Source of the DNA: Rhodobiaceae bacterium | Lineage (GTDB): Bacteria > Pseudomonadota > Alphaproteobacteria > Rhizobiales > Tepidamorphaceae | DNA length: 64,000 nt | Reading direction: 5' to 3' | NCBI GenBank assembly: GCA_020637855.1 | Contig: JACKJR010000001.1 | Span: forward strand, 558,001-622,000 | Shown: positions 34,475 through 43,271 of the stretch, piece by piece | How positions within the stretch are numbered: the stretch's first letter is position 1 | How the letters are laid out: every line of letters begins with the position of its first letter | Position numbers and translations under genes: made by a program | The notes under the pieces: generated by a model | Told to the model about the DNA's origin: nothing | What the model saw: the letters and a program-made list of their open reading frames with translations, nothing else | Database searches by the model: none

Positions 34475-35263
34475 ATGGGCTGGTATTGCGGCACGCCGGA
34501 ACAAAAGCGGCTTCAGCAGCGCGTTGACGAGATGGTTGTGTGGTGCAGGACCGTGCAGGGCGCGGTCAATGGCGGACGTATGCTCGGCGTCGACGACATC
34601 GACGCGCTCGGCTGGGACGCGATCTTCGCACGGCTCGAGAAGGACGGATACTTCGCCCTGCGCATGATTGCCAATGAGCGCATCTCCGAGACGGAGGCGA
34701 TCCTGGCCGAGCGCGATTTCCGCATTGACTGGTGGAACGTCTTCAAGGGATCGGCCGAGGCGGTGCTCTCGCATACCGCCAACGAGGACACGCGCAAGCT
34801 TCCGAAAGGCTATTCCATCGTCCGCAAGGAGGAACTGACCAAGCGCGTCGTTCAGGACATGCAGGCCTGCATGGAGCGCAATGGCGTCAAACCGTATTCG
34901 GGCCGCATGATCGTTGGGATGACCGAGCCCATGGTAAGCCTTGCCGTGCGCGGTCCTGATGGAAAGATCGTCGCAACGGCGTGCGGTCACATGCCCTACA
35001 ACGCCATGAGCCGGCACAGTCGCACGGCGTGGGGCGGTCTGGTGGCCGTTGATCCTGGCCATCGCGGCATGAAGCTCGGTGCCGCGGTCAACGCCGAGAT
35101 GGTGCGCCGCTGCGTCGAGAAGCTCGGTGCGCGGTCGGTCCAGGAGTTTGCCAGCGAGACAAACATTGTGTCGCGGCGCATGATTGAGCGCTGCGGACTG
35201 TCGCTCGATTCCACCTGTATGACTGGGATCGCGACTCGTGGTGGAGAACGGTTCACGCGCTGA
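34475..35263 (+). CDS. GNAT-like acetyltransferase family protein
   Basis: A 262-residue protein starting at ATG 34475, preceded by GGGGGAAGGG. The C-terminal half has GNAT-like features: LAVRGPDGKIVATACGHMPY then WGGLVAVDPGHRGMKLGAAVN, where the RGMKLG stretch resembles the acetyl-CoA pyrophosphate loop. FASETNIVSRRMIERCGL is the usual final helix. The N-terminal half (WNVFKGSAEAVL...) is not assigned. It stands alone upstream of gltX. Confidence 0.65.
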   Translation: MGWYCGTPEQKRLQQRVDEMVVWCRTVQGAVNGGRMLGVDDIDALGWDAIFARLEKDGYFALRMIANERISETEAILAERDFRIDWWNVFKGSAEAVLSHTANEDTRKLPKGYSIVRKEELTKRVVQDMQACMERNGVKPYSGRMIVGMTEPMVSLAVRGPDGKIVATACGHMPYNAMSRHSRTAWGGLVAVDPGHRGMKLGAAVNAEMVRRCVEKLGARSVQEFASETNIVSRRMIERCGLSLDSTCMTGIATRGGERFTR

Positions 35264-35341
35264 AGGGCTCCTTCGGATTGCTTTTGCGGATTTCATCTGC
35301 CCGTCTTGCCCTGTATAGCGGGCGGCGAAAGGATTTCTTCA

Positions 35342-36703
35342 ATGTCCGTTACCGTCCGCTTCGCGCCGTCGCCCACCGGCAGGCTGCATATCGGCAACGC
35401 CCGTACCGCGCTGATCAACTGGCTTTATGCGAAAGCCAATGGCGGGCGTTTCATCTTGCGTTTTGACGACACCGACACCGAACGTTCTCGCGAGGAATAC
35501 GTCGAGGCGATCCGCGCCGATCTTGCATGGCTCGGCATCGTGCCGGACGAGGAGGCCCGCCAGACGCACCGGTTGTCGCGTTACGACGAGGCTGCCGAAA
35601 AGCTCAAAAAAGCCGCCCGGCTCTATCCCGCCTACGAGACGGCGGAAGAGCTGGAACGCAAACGCATGCGCCAGCGCGCGCGCCGTCTGCCGCCGGTCTA
35701 TGACCGCGCCGCGCTGCAGCTTTCGGACGAAGACAAGGCCGCGCTTGAAGCCGAAGGCCGCCAGCCGCATTGGCGCTTTCTGCTCGAAAGCGAGCCGGTT
35801 GCCTGGGAAGACGGCGTGCGTGGCCATCAGACAATCGACATGTCATCGCTATCCGATCCGGTGCTCATACGCGAGAACGGGACGTTCCTCTACACCTTCA
35901 CCAGCATCGTCGATGACATCGATATGGGCGTCACCCACATCATCCGCGGCGAGGACCACGTCACCAACACCGGCGTGCAGATCGGAATTTTTCGTGCGCT
36001 GGGCGTGGAAGCGCCGCGGTTCGCGCACCACAACCTGCTGGTGGACGCGAAAGGCGAAGCCTTGTCGAAACGGCTTGGCTCCTTGTCTATCCAGGGATTG
36101 CGTGAGGCAGGCTACGAGCCGCAGGCGGTCGCAGCCCTTGCCGTGCTGATCGGCACATCGCTTCCCGTCGAGCCTGTGCGTGATATTTCCGAACTGGCGG
36201 AACACTTCGACCTGTCGGCGATCTCGCGCAGCCCGGCACGGTTCGACCCCGCGGAACTCGACGGCCTCAATGCGCGAACCGTCCACGGCTACAGCTACCG
36301 GGATGTCATGGGCAGGCTTGCTGTCATGGGCGCGGATGGCGGAGAGACGCTGTGGGACGCGGTGTCGCAGAACCTCGGCAAGCTCGGCGATGCCGGCTAT
36401 TGGTGCGCAACCGTCACCGGAACGGATATCCCGCCGCTGCCCGAAGACATTGACCTGACCGGGGACGACAGAACGTATCTCAAGGCTGCCCTGGCGGCCT
36501 TGCCGCCGGAGCCATGGGACGGCGAAACCTGGAAAGCCTGGACGGATGGCTTGAAGCAGGCGACCGGCCGCAAGGGCAGGGGCTTGTTCATGCCTTTGCG
36601 CGTCGCGCTGACGGGACGCTCTAGCGGTCCTGAGATGGCGGCTCTGCTGCCGCTTATCGGGAATAGTAGAACTGCGGACCGACTACGCGCACACGCCGCT
36701 TAG
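35342..36703 (+). CDS. gltX: Glutamate-tRNA ligase
   Basis: A 453-residue class I aminoacyl-tRNA synthetase. The HIGH motif appears in FAPSPTGRLHIGNARTALIN and the KMSKS loop is reduced to ALSKRLGS, both typical of the second GltX type found in alphaproteobacteria. FDDTDTERS and IRGEDHVTNTGVQ are also present. Where two gltX copies exist, this kind often charges tRNA-Gln for amidation; which one this is cannot be decided here. Its last 50 nt overlap the convergent DUF2865 gene. Confidence 0.9.
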   Translation: MSVTVRFAPSPTGRLHIGNARTALINWLYAKANGGRFILRFDDTDTERSREEYVEAIRADLAWLGIVPDEEARQTHRLSRYDEAAEKLKKAARLYPAYETAEELERKRMRQRARRLPPVYDRAALQLSDEDKAALEAEGRQPHWRFLLESEPVAWEDGVRGHQTIDMSSLSDPVLIRENGTFLYTFTSIVDDIDMGVTHIIRGEDHVTNTGVQIGIFRALGVEAPRFAHHNLLVDAKGEALSKRLGSLSIQGLREAGYEPQAVAALAVLIGTSLPVEPVRDISELAEHFDLSAISRSPARFDPAELDGLNARTVHGYSYRDVMGRLAVMGADGGETLWDAVSQNLGKLGDAGYWCATVTGTDIPPLPEDIDLTGDDRTYLKAALAALPPEPWDGETWKAWTDGLKQATGRKGRGLFMPLRVALTGRSSGPEMAALLPLIGNSRTADRLRAHAA

Positions 36704-37712
36704 GTGCGTCCATGGGCTCTGCTTCGCTGGCCGCGACCGTATTGGCGCTGGTTCGTGTCGGCGTTTCCTCGATTCCGACCGGAACCGACGGGTTCTCGAT
36801 GTCGCTGACCGCATAGCGGCTCGGCCTGCGCCGCGGCATGGGCACCGTTTCGGCATCCTCGTTGCTGTCGGAAACAAGGCCGGGCGAGAACGTCATCTTG
36901 ACGCGCGACGCGTTCGCCGGACCTTCCGCGATCTGCGGACCGCGGCAGCCGCAGCCCTCGACGATCTCGTTGCGGTACCGGAAAGCGTTTGCAAGTTCCG
37001 TGATCGCCGCCCCGTCAGGTGTGCGGGCGTTCTCCGGCGTTTCGCCCGGGTTGCGGTAGACGTAGAGCTGGACCTCCGCGCCGGGGCAGGCCTGCCGGCA
37101 GGTCTGTTCGTCCTTGCCGAAATAGCTCGGCACCGTCGAAAAGCTGATCGGGAAATAGTAGCCATCGCAGGTGCGCACACAAAGGGTGCGGTAGCCGCCG
37201 CGCGGCGCCATCGGTTCCTCGACATAGGCATCCGGCCCGAGGAAGAATGAGAAGACGCTGCGCCGGTTGGCATTGGCATAACGGATGTATTGCGCGCCGC
37301 AATTGTTGGCGGCGAGTGCCCGGATCACGCGGTCGCGTACGCTGCGGCTTGCCTGCGGCTGCCTGGAGCCGCCGACCTGCGCCGCAAGCCGGCGATAGGC
37401 GTCATTGGCGCGGGCATATTGCGATTCAAGCTGGCGGCAGGCGGCAGGCTTCTGAGGCTGGAAGATCAGGAACCCGCGCTGGAAGCAGCCCGCGCGCCGT
37501 GCGCGTGCTTCCGCTCTCTGGGCAATATCGCGTGCTTTGTCCAGTTCGCGCATGGACGCCGCGGAAGCCGGTGCCGCTGGCGCCTGCATGCGCGCAAGCT
37601 CGGATTCAAGCTGGGCGCAGACTTCCCTGTTTCCCTGCGCGATGGCCTGAACCGGGCCGAGACCCGTCATGAGCGCAACAATCAGCAGAAAAAGCACAAC
37701 GCGCATGTGCAT
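36654..37712 (-). CDS. DUF2865 domain secreted protein
   Basis: This protein of about 350 residues has a signal peptide (MRVVLFLLIVALMTGLGPVQ) and likely start near Met at 37712; starts at 37745 or 37769 are possible. The DUF2865 core contains GGYRTLCVRTCDGYYFPISF, DEQTCRQACPGAEVQLYVY and GETPENARTPDG, with paired cysteines for disulfides. The C-terminus is long and low in complexity. DUF2865 is largely restricted to Hyphomicrobiales; function unknown. It overlaps gltX tail to tail by 50 nt. Confidence 0.82.
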   Translation of the reverse strand: MHMRVVLFLLIVALMTGLGPVQAIAQGNREVCAQLESELARMQAPAAPASAASMRELDKARDIAQRAEARARRAGCFQRGFLIFQPQKPAACRQLESQYARANDAYRRLAAQVGGSRQPQASRSVRDRVIRALAANNCGAQYIRYANANRRSVFSFFLGPDAYVEEPMAPRGGYRTLCVRTCDGYYFPISFSTVPSYFGKDEQTCRQACPGAEVQLYVYRNPGETPENARTPDGAAITELANAFRYRNEIVEGCGCRGPQIAEGPANASRVKMTFSPGLVSDSNEDAETVPMPRRRPSRYAVSDIENPSVPVGIEETPTRTSANTVAASEAEPMDAPKRRVRVVGPQFYYSR

Positions 37713-37890
37713 GGAGGCCGCAGGGCCATGCCGCTGCGCCGCCATTGGTGTTTCCGCACTGTATCCCATCCTGATGGACACGATTAGCCGCTTTCCTGCC
37801 GCGTTTGCCGAAACGGTTTCTGGAAGAGGAAACCGGGCCGCGAACCGATGGATCAAGTTAGAAATGCTTTATGAATATTCCATGGCCGCA

Positions 37891-38340
37891 TCAACCAATG
37901 TCACCACCGGCAGATTCGTTCAGCACGTCAATGATACGCCAAAGCGCGTTCATGTCCGATTTTGAAAGTCTGGCTGTCAGTTTCAATGAGAATTCCTGCG
38001 CTTGCGATGCAACCTCACGATAGATTTCCAGCCCTTTGTCTGTCAGGGCCACAAAAGTTTCGCGCATGTCCTCGCGGTTTGCCGTGCGCTCGATCAAGCC
38101 TTTGCCTTCAAGCCCCGCAATGGCGCGCGAAACCTTGACCTTATGCATTGATGCTGCGTGAGAAATCGCAGCCGATGTCAGTTGCCCGGATTCGTTCAGA
38201 ACCGCCAGTATGCGCCATTCGGCGATTGTGAGGCCGTATTGCTCCGAACACAGCCGGGCCAGCGGCTGAGCGACGACCTCCGCCAGCACAAGCAGGCGAT
38301 CAGGCAGAAATTCGGCGAGTTTCAAAGGCGGATTGTCCAT
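37891..38340 (-). CDS. MarR-family transcriptional regulator
   Basis: A 149-residue winged-helix regulator starting at ATG 38340 (MDNPPLKLAEFLPDRL). EQYGLTIAEWRILAVLNESG is the N-terminal part of the fold, ISHAASMHKVKVSRAIAGLE the recognition helix and LIERTANREDMRETFVALTD the wing. The target is unknown; it diverges from the CreA gene. MarR proteins of this type often answer small phenolic or oxidising ligands. Confidence 0.88.
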   Translation of the reverse strand: MDNPPLKLAEFLPDRLLVLAEVVAQPLARLCSEQYGLTIAEWRILAVLNESGQLTSAAISHAASMHKVKVSRAIAGLEGKGLIERTANREDMRETFVALTDKGLEIYREVASQAQEFSLKLTARLSKSDMNALWRIIDVLNESAGGDIG

Positions 38341-38522
38341 GACGGGGCAACGCATGCGACCGGATAGACGCCATGTATGTTGCGCGGCTAATGGTTTCAA
38401 GCGTTACTGTTTGAAATAGCCTCGTCGGGATCGCCCGTATCTTGAAATACAACGCGCCGAAAACCAACTTGACGCGTGCCGGCAATGCCTGGCCGTGCCG
38501 AAATCAATGGAAATCCTGTCTC

Positions 38523-39035
38523 ATGCCGCGTCTGAAAATCCTTGCCCTTGCTTTTTTCGCCCTGCTTGCCGCGTCCGCTGGCGCCAACGCGCAGGAACCG
38601 GACCTGATCTTCAAGAAATCGACCGTTTTCAAGCTGTTGACGCCGGACCACAAGCTGGCGACCTACGGTATCGACGATCCGCTTGTGGAAGGGGTCGCCT
38701 GCCATTTCACGGTTCCTGAAAAGGGTGGATTGTCGGGCATGTTCGGCGTGGCCGAGGAGCTGTCCGATGCCTCGATCGCCTGCCGTCAGGTTGGCCCGGT
38801 AAAGTTCAGGGAAAAATTCGAGCAGGGCGACGAGATGTTCCGGGTGCGCCGTTCGATCTTCTTCAAGAAGATGCGCATCGTGCGCGGCTGCGACACCAAG
38901 CGCAACGTGCTGGTCTATCTCGCCTATACCGACAAGCTGATCGAGGGCAGCCCGCAGAATTCGACATCCACGGTTCCGATCATGCCTTGGGGCGACCAGG
39001 AACCGCCACGCTGCGCCGACTACCTCGACGAGTGA
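38523..39035 (+). CDS. creA: CreA family protein, secreted
   Basis: A 170-residue protein with a signal peptide (MPRLKILALAFFALLAAS, cleaved after NAQ). The mature part begins EPDLIFKKSTVFKLLTPDHK and contains DPLVEGVACHFTVPEKGG, SDASIACRQVGPV, FKKMRIVRGCDTKRNVLVYL and SGSPQNSTSTVP-like text, all typical of CreA. The family is widespread in proteobacteria but unassigned. It is probably a single-gene unit; a GC-rich hairpin lies about 70 nt downstream. Confidence 0.88.
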   Translation: MPRLKILALAFFALLAASAGANAQEPDLIFKKSTVFKLLTPDHKLATYGIDDPLVEGVACHFTVPEKGGLSGMFGVAEELSDASIACRQVGPVKFREKFEQGDEMFRVRRSIFFKKMRIVRGCDTKRNVLVYLAYTDKLIEGSPQNSTSTVPIMPWGDQEPPRCADYLDE

Positions 39036-39362
39036 TCCGGCAAATACGTTCGCTCGACTAAAACGCCCCGCGTTAACATCTGTTGCCGGATGTAAAGAAA
39101 AGGCGGCGGATCCAGATGGAGCCGCCGCCGAAGCTATTGGTTGGTTAGGTCGCCGTCAGGCGCTGGAAACTCCCGGATATCGGGGGCGGGAGCAGCGCCG
39201 AAGTCCATTTCTTTATGCCTTCTTACGGCGATATGCGCAATCGTAGCCCGAAATTAAGGTTAAGCCGCGCGCTACGCACGGCGGAGGTATGCATTCTTAT
39301 ATATACAAACATTAGAATGTAATGATATAAAGCCATCAGTCTCACCACTGATGGAGGAAACA
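39036..39362 (+). promoter_or_regulatory. CreA-YeeE gap: hairpin, inverted repeats and leader stem-loop
   Basis: The first half holds a stem GGCGGCGG/CCGCCGCC at about 39103-39130, a possible terminator without a T run. The second half turns AT-rich: CATTCT (39292) and AGAATG (39314) are complementary at a 16-nt distance, and CATTA-N5-TAATG spans 39310-39324, next to GATATAAAG. CCATCAGT (39333-39340) and ACTGATGG (39347-39354) form a perfect 8-bp hairpin whose last bases are part of the GGAGG ribosome site of the YeeE gene. Confidence 0.5.
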
Positions 39363-39878
39363 ATGATCCGGCTGACTGATTCCGCCTGGTCGCCTTACGC
39401 GGCAGGCATCGTCATCGGGCTACTGCAGATCCCGGCATTCATGCTCGCAGACACCGCGCTGGGCGCATCGTCGTCCTTCGTGACGGCGGCTGCATGGATC
39501 GCATCGATATTCGATCCCGCCGCAGCCCAGATAGATTATTTCGCCAAGCACATGACGTCCGACAAATACTACTGGCAGTCGGCGCTTGTGATCGGCATCG
39601 CTCTTGGCGCTTACATTTCAGCCCGCCTTGGCGGGGTAAAGCGCCCGTCTTTCGCCAAGGCATGGAGCGAACTGACCAGCGTCAAATCGCTTGGCGGACG
39701 CATGATCATGGGCTTTGTCGGCGGCTTCATCCTGCTGATGGGCGCCCGCATCGCCGGCGGCTGCACCTCCGGCCACGGCGTATCCGGCATGGCACAGCTT
39801 GCGGTCGGATCGACCGTTGCCGTCATTGCCATGTTCGCCGGCGGCATCGTCACCGCGCTCGCCTTCAAGCGCGCCTGA
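39363..39878 (+). CDS. YeeE/YedE family sulfur transporter, first half
   Basis: A 171-residue inner-membrane protein starting at ATG 39363 with GGAGG. Four or five helices are visible, and RIAGGCTSGHGVSGMAQLAV carries the conserved Cys motif of the YeeE/YedE family. E. coli TsuA (YeeE) imports thiosulfate through such Cys sites; half-size pairs like this one (PmpA/PmpB-like) are common. It is followed after 28 nt by its partner. An AT-rich region with inverted repeats lies upstream. Confidence 0.85.
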   Translation: MIRLTDSAWSPYAAGIVIGLLQIPAFMLADTALGASSSFVTAAAWIASIFDPAAAQIDYFAKHMTSDKYYWQSALVIGIALGAYISARLGGVKRPSFAKAWSELTSVKSLGGRMIMGFVGGFILLMGARIAGGCTSGHGVSGMAQLAVGSTVAVIAMFAGGIVTALAFKRA

Positions 39879-39906
39879 CGCAACCCGCATTCAAGGAGAT
39901 TTCAAG

Positions 39907-40533
39907 ATGACCACTTTAATGCTCGTCATTCTCGGTCTTGCCATGGGCGTCGTCTTCGGCGTCGCGCTGGAGAAATCCCGCGTGCTCGAGCCAGGCGTCC
40001 TCGTTCGCCAGTTCCAGTTCACCAACTTCACCATGCTGAAGATGTTCTTCGCAGCGGTTGCGACAGGCCTCGTCGTGCTTGCCGTGCTCAACGGCCTCGG
40101 CCTCACCGCCCTGCACCCGAAAGCAGCGGTGATGGGGTCCACGATCGTCGGCGGTTTGCTTCTGGGTGCCGGCATCGTCATCGCCGGCGCGTGCCCGGGC
40201 ACAGCGCTTGCCCAGATCGGCGTTGGTTACAAGGATGCATGGGCGACGGTTGCCGGTGGCATCCTCGGTGCCATGGTCTACGGCTACAACATCGATGCGA
40301 TCGAAGGCCTGCTGAAAGTCGGCGACTTCGGCAAGATCACCTTCGACCAGCTCCTCGGCATGCCGTACTGGCTGCTGGCGCTGATCGTCGCCGTGGCGCT
40401 GACAGGTGTCATGGTTGCTCTCGAGAAGTGGCGTCCGTGGCGCGCCGAGATGGCCGGTCTGCCGGGCGGCGACCGCCTGCCGCCGCAACGCGAGGACACC
40501 ATGCCGACGGGAACGGCAGGCCAGAAAGCTTGA
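39907..40533 (+). CDS. YeeE/YedE family sulfur transporter, second half
   Basis: This 208-residue partner starts at ATG 39907 after AAGGAG. Five helices are likely. VIAGACPGTALAQIGVGYKD carries the second conserved Cys motif, complementing the GGCTSGH of the upstream protein, and the MLKMFFAAVATGLVVLAVLN segment is typical. Together they probably form the thiosulfate or other sulfur-compound channel. The C-terminus is basic then polar. A strong intrinsic terminator lies about 70 nt downstream. Confidence 0.85.
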   Translation: MTTLMLVILGLAMGVVFGVALEKSRVLEPGVLVRQFQFTNFTMLKMFFAAVATGLVVLAVLNGLGLTALHPKAAVMGSTIVGGLLLGAGIVIAGACPGTALAQIGVGYKDAWATVAGGILGAMVYGYNIDAIEGLLKVGDFGKITFDQLLGMPYWLLALIVAVALTGVMVALEKWRPWRAEMAGLPGGDRLPPQREDTMPTGTAGQKA

Positions 40534-40605
40534 GCTTCTCGAGGGACCGCTCGAGACGATAGCTCCGCCACCTCCCCCCGGCGGAGCAGGGGCCACGCCC
40601 CGATC

Positions 40606-40639
40606 CACCCCGGCGTTTCCTTGGCGCCGGGGTGTTTTT
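40606..40639 (+). terminator. Intrinsic terminator after the YeeE/YedE pair
   Basis: CACCCCGGCG and CGCCGGGGTG pair over 10 bp around a 9-nt loop and are followed at once by TTTTT. This is the clearest rho-independent terminator in the window. Confidence 0.9.
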
Positions 40640-40691
40640 ATCGGCAAAACAGAATAGACAGGGCTTCCATTCCCCCAACCAGCGAGTCCGG

Positions 40692-41321
40692 ATGCCCCTT
40701 AAACCCGCAATTGTCTTTGATGTTGGAAACGTGCTTGTCGATTGGCAGCCGGACCGTGTCTATCGCGAAACCATCCCCGATCCGGAAGAGCGCGCCTGGT
40801 TCATGGCCCATGTCGTGTCGCCCGAGTGGCACGCGCGGCAGGACCTCGGACGTTCCTGCGCGGAGGGGATTGCCGAACGCGTGGCGCAATTTCCGCACTA
40901 TGCCGGCCGCATTGCCGATTTCTACGATAGCTGGCTGGAAACGCTGGACGGCGCCATCGACGGCAGCGTGCGCATTCTTATGGACCTCAAGGAACAGGGG
41001 TATCGCGTCCACGCGATCACCAATTTTTCCGCCGAACTGTGGCCGGTCACGGTAGCCGCCTATCCGTTCCTATCAGAGTTCGATGTCACCGTCGTTTCGG
41101 GCGAAGAAGGCCTGCTAAAGCCCGATCCGGAGATTTACCGCCGCCTGCTGAAACGTACCGGCCTTCAGGCAACGGACTGCATTTTCATCGATGACCGCAA
41201 GGACAATGTGGATGCGGCCTCGGAGCTTGGCTTCCGTACCATCCACTTCACAACGCCGGAGACGCTGCGCATGGATCTGATCAGGCTGGGTGTGCGCCTG
41301 CCGCTGCAACTGGCCGGCTAG
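40692..41321 (+). CDS. HAD-family hydrolase
   Basis: A 209-residue HAD protein starting at ATG 40692. FDVGNVLVDW replaces the usual DxDGT motif, as in the YihX/epoxide-hydrolase-like HAD group, where the second acid residue is present or absent. ITNFS is motif II, KPDPEIY motif III and FIDDRKDNVDAA motif IV. YihX-type enzymes release phosphate from sugar phosphates. An upstream in-frame ATG overlaps the preceding terminator and is unlikely to be used. Confidence 0.83.
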   Translation: MPLKPAIVFDVGNVLVDWQPDRVYRETIPDPEERAWFMAHVVSPEWHARQDLGRSCAEGIAERVAQFPHYAGRIADFYDSWLETLDGAIDGSVRILMDLKEQGYRVHAITNFSAELWPVTVAAYPFLSEFDVTVVSGEEGLLKPDPEIYRRLLKRTGLQATDCIFIDDRKDNVDAASELGFRTIHFTTPETLRMDLIRLGVRLPLQLAG

Positions 41322-41487
41322 GGGCTGGCCCCGAATTCCGCGCTTGACCTTTGGCGCGACCTCTGCGCAATCTCCGCGCCATGACGGCGACACGCAATAT
41401 TTGCATTTGCGGGATCATTATCGGCTAGCGACACGCTGGCCCGGCCGTTCTCGTCTACTCGACATCAAAAGGAACAGAACGCCCGGC

Positions 41488-41509
41488 CAGCGGCGGCGCT
41501 GTTTTGTTT
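41488..41509 (+). terminator. Hairpin with T tract 18 nt before cysS
   Basis: CAGCG and CGCTG pair around GCGG and are followed by TTTTGTTTT. The stem is only 5 bp but GC-rich. It may end transcripts of the HAD gene 170 nt upstream, or act as an attenuator in the cysS leader. Confidence 0.45.
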
Positions 41510-41527
41510 TAAGGCGAGGAAGACGAC

Positions 41528-43129
41528 GTGGACCTGAAGTTCTACAACACGCTGACCCGGACGAAGGAAACCTTCGCGCCCATCGACCCTGCAAACGTGC
41601 GCATGTATGTCTGCGGGCCGACGGTCTACGACTACGCCCATATCGGCAACGCGCGTCCTGCCATCGTCTTCGACGTGCTGTTCCGCCTGCTGCGCCATGT
41701 CTACGGCGAGGACCACGTCACCTACGCCCGCAACATTACCGATGTTGATGACAAGATCATCGAGCGCGCCGCCCGCGATGGCGTCTCAATCGACGAACTG
41801 ACGAAGACGACCGCCGATCAGTATCACGCAGACGTCGCGGCACTCGGCTGCCTGCCGCCGACGCACGAGCCCCGTGCGACGAAACATATCGGCGACATGG
41901 TTGCGATGATCGCCAAGCTGATCGAGCGCGGCCACGCCTATGCCGCCGACGGACACGTGCTGTTCGACACCGCCTCCATGCCCGACTACGGCAAGCTGGC
42001 CAAGCGCTCGCTCGACGAGATGGTTGCCGGCGCCCGCGTCGAAGTGGCAAGCTACAAGAAGAACGCCACCGATTTCGTGCTGTGGAAGCCGTCAGCCGGC
42101 GATCAGCCGGGCTGGGAGAGCCCGTGGGGGCGGGGTCGTCCGGGCTGGCACATCGAGTGCTCGGCCATGTCGGCGGCACTGCTCGGCGAAACCTTCGACA
42201 TCCACGGCGGCGGCATCGACCTTGCCTTCCCGCACCATGAGAACGAAGTGGCGCAGTCGCGTTGCGCCCACGGCACGCCCGTCATGGCGAACGTGTGGAT
42301 GCACAACGGCTTCCTGCAGGTCGAGGGCCAGAAGATGTCCAAGTCGCTGGGCAACTTCATCACCATCAACGAGCTGCTGCGCACGGAAAAATTCGGCGGG
42401 CGTCCTTGGCACGGAGGAGTGTTAAGGCACGCAATGCTGAAGACGCACTATCGGCAACCAATCGATTGGACCGTCAGTACTCTTGAAGAAAGTAGGAAGG
42501 AATTAGAGCGGTGGGCTGACATAGGCCTACTTGCCCAAGACGAATATGCATTTGTATTCCTCCGCCAAGCGAGAAAGCCGGCATTCTCTGAAAAAGCCGC
42601 TTCGATCTTAGCGGATGATTTGAATACTCCTGCATTGATCTCTTACTTGAGAGAATGTGCTGATAGCGCAACTCGAGATGATGAGTTCCGTTTGGAGTTG
42701 CTCAAGAATTGTCACGCGCTTGGATTATTTGATCCAGCCAAGGTGGATCTCTATCGAAAAAATGTCTTTGGCAAAGAGCTGGGACCGAGCCGTCTTTCGA
42801 CCCTGTTTGGGACGGTTGAGCTTATGCGGGTTCATGCTGCCAATGGAAGCATTCAACTGCTCCAGCAAGAATCTGAAGCGCTGAAAGAAAGAGGTATCGA
42901 GGTCGATTATCGCCCCCAATCCGGCATCATCGAGTTTTCAGCTCCCAAGACATCTGATGACGAGGCAATTCAAGAGCAGATAAAGGCTCGCCTTGCAGCG
43001 CGCGCAGAAAAGAACTGGGCCGAGGCAGACCGCATCCGCGACGAGCTGGCCGGGAAGGGTATCCAGCTCAAGGACGGCAAGGACCCGGAAACCGGTGCGC
43101 CGGTGACCACGTGGGAGGTGGTGCGGTGA
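41528..43129 (+). CDS. cysS: Cysteine-tRNA ligase (mosaic gene)
   Basis: A 533-residue class I synthetase with a GTG start and GAGGAAG upstream. HIGH is seen in YDYAHIGNARPA, KMSKS in EGQKMSKSLGNF (269-273), and zinc ligands in CGPTVYDY, IECSAMS and FPHHENE. From about position 42412 to 42990 (residues ~295-487) base composition falls and codon choice becomes AT-tolerant (TTA, TTG, AGA, GAT, GAA), while the sequence before and after is as GC-rich as its neighbours. The end (RDELAGKGIQLKDGKDPETG) is standard. The frame is intact, so the enzyme may still work; the region suggests recombination or transfer. Confidence 0.85.
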   Translation: MDLKFYNTLTRTKETFAPIDPANVRMYVCGPTVYDYAHIGNARPAIVFDVLFRLLRHVYGEDHVTYARNITDVDDKIIERAARDGVSIDELTKTTADQYHADVAALGCLPPTHEPRATKHIGDMVAMIAKLIERGHAYAADGHVLFDTASMPDYGKLAKRSLDEMVAGARVEVASYKKNATDFVLWKPSAGDQPGWESPWGRGRPGWHIECSAMSAALLGETFDIHGGGIDLAFPHHENEVAQSRCAHGTPVMANVWMHNGFLQVEGQKMSKSLGNFITINELLRTEKFGGRPWHGGVLRHAMLKTHYRQPIDWTVSTLEESRKELERWADIGLLAQDEYAFVFLRQARKPAFSEKAASILADDLNTPALISYLRECADSATRDDEFRLELLKNCHALGLFDPAKVDLYRKNVFGKELGPSRLSTLFGTVELMRVHAANGSIQLLQQESEALKERGIEVDYRPQSGIIEFSAPKTSDDEAIQEQIKARLAARAEKNWAEADRIRDELAGKGIQLKDGKDPETGAPVTTWEVVR

Positions 43130-43151
43130 GCGTGCGGCACAACCCAAGCAA

Positions 43152-43246
43152 CCTCATCCTGAGGAGCGGCGTAGCCGCGTCTCGAAGAGCGGGGTTGCGG
43201 CTTCATCCTTCGAGACGGATGCACTCGCAGCCTCCTCAGGATGAGG
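43152..43246. repeat. Dispersed palindromic repeat (CCTCATCCTGAGGAGC type)
   Basis: CCTCATCCTGAGGAGCGGCG and GTAGCCGCGTCTCGAAG are matched at the far end by CTTCGAGACG and CCTCCTCAGGATGAGG in inverse order, forming a long imperfect hairpin. This text is familiar as an intergenic repeat of many Hyphomicrobiales genomes. Confidence 0.75.
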
Positions 43247-43271
43247 GGGGTGGGTGTTGCAACCATTGCTT

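Noticed and set aside
40632..40691. Longer N-terminus for the HAD hydrolase
   Set aside because: The upstream ATG lies inside the intrinsic terminator hairpin, so the ATG at 40692 is preferred.
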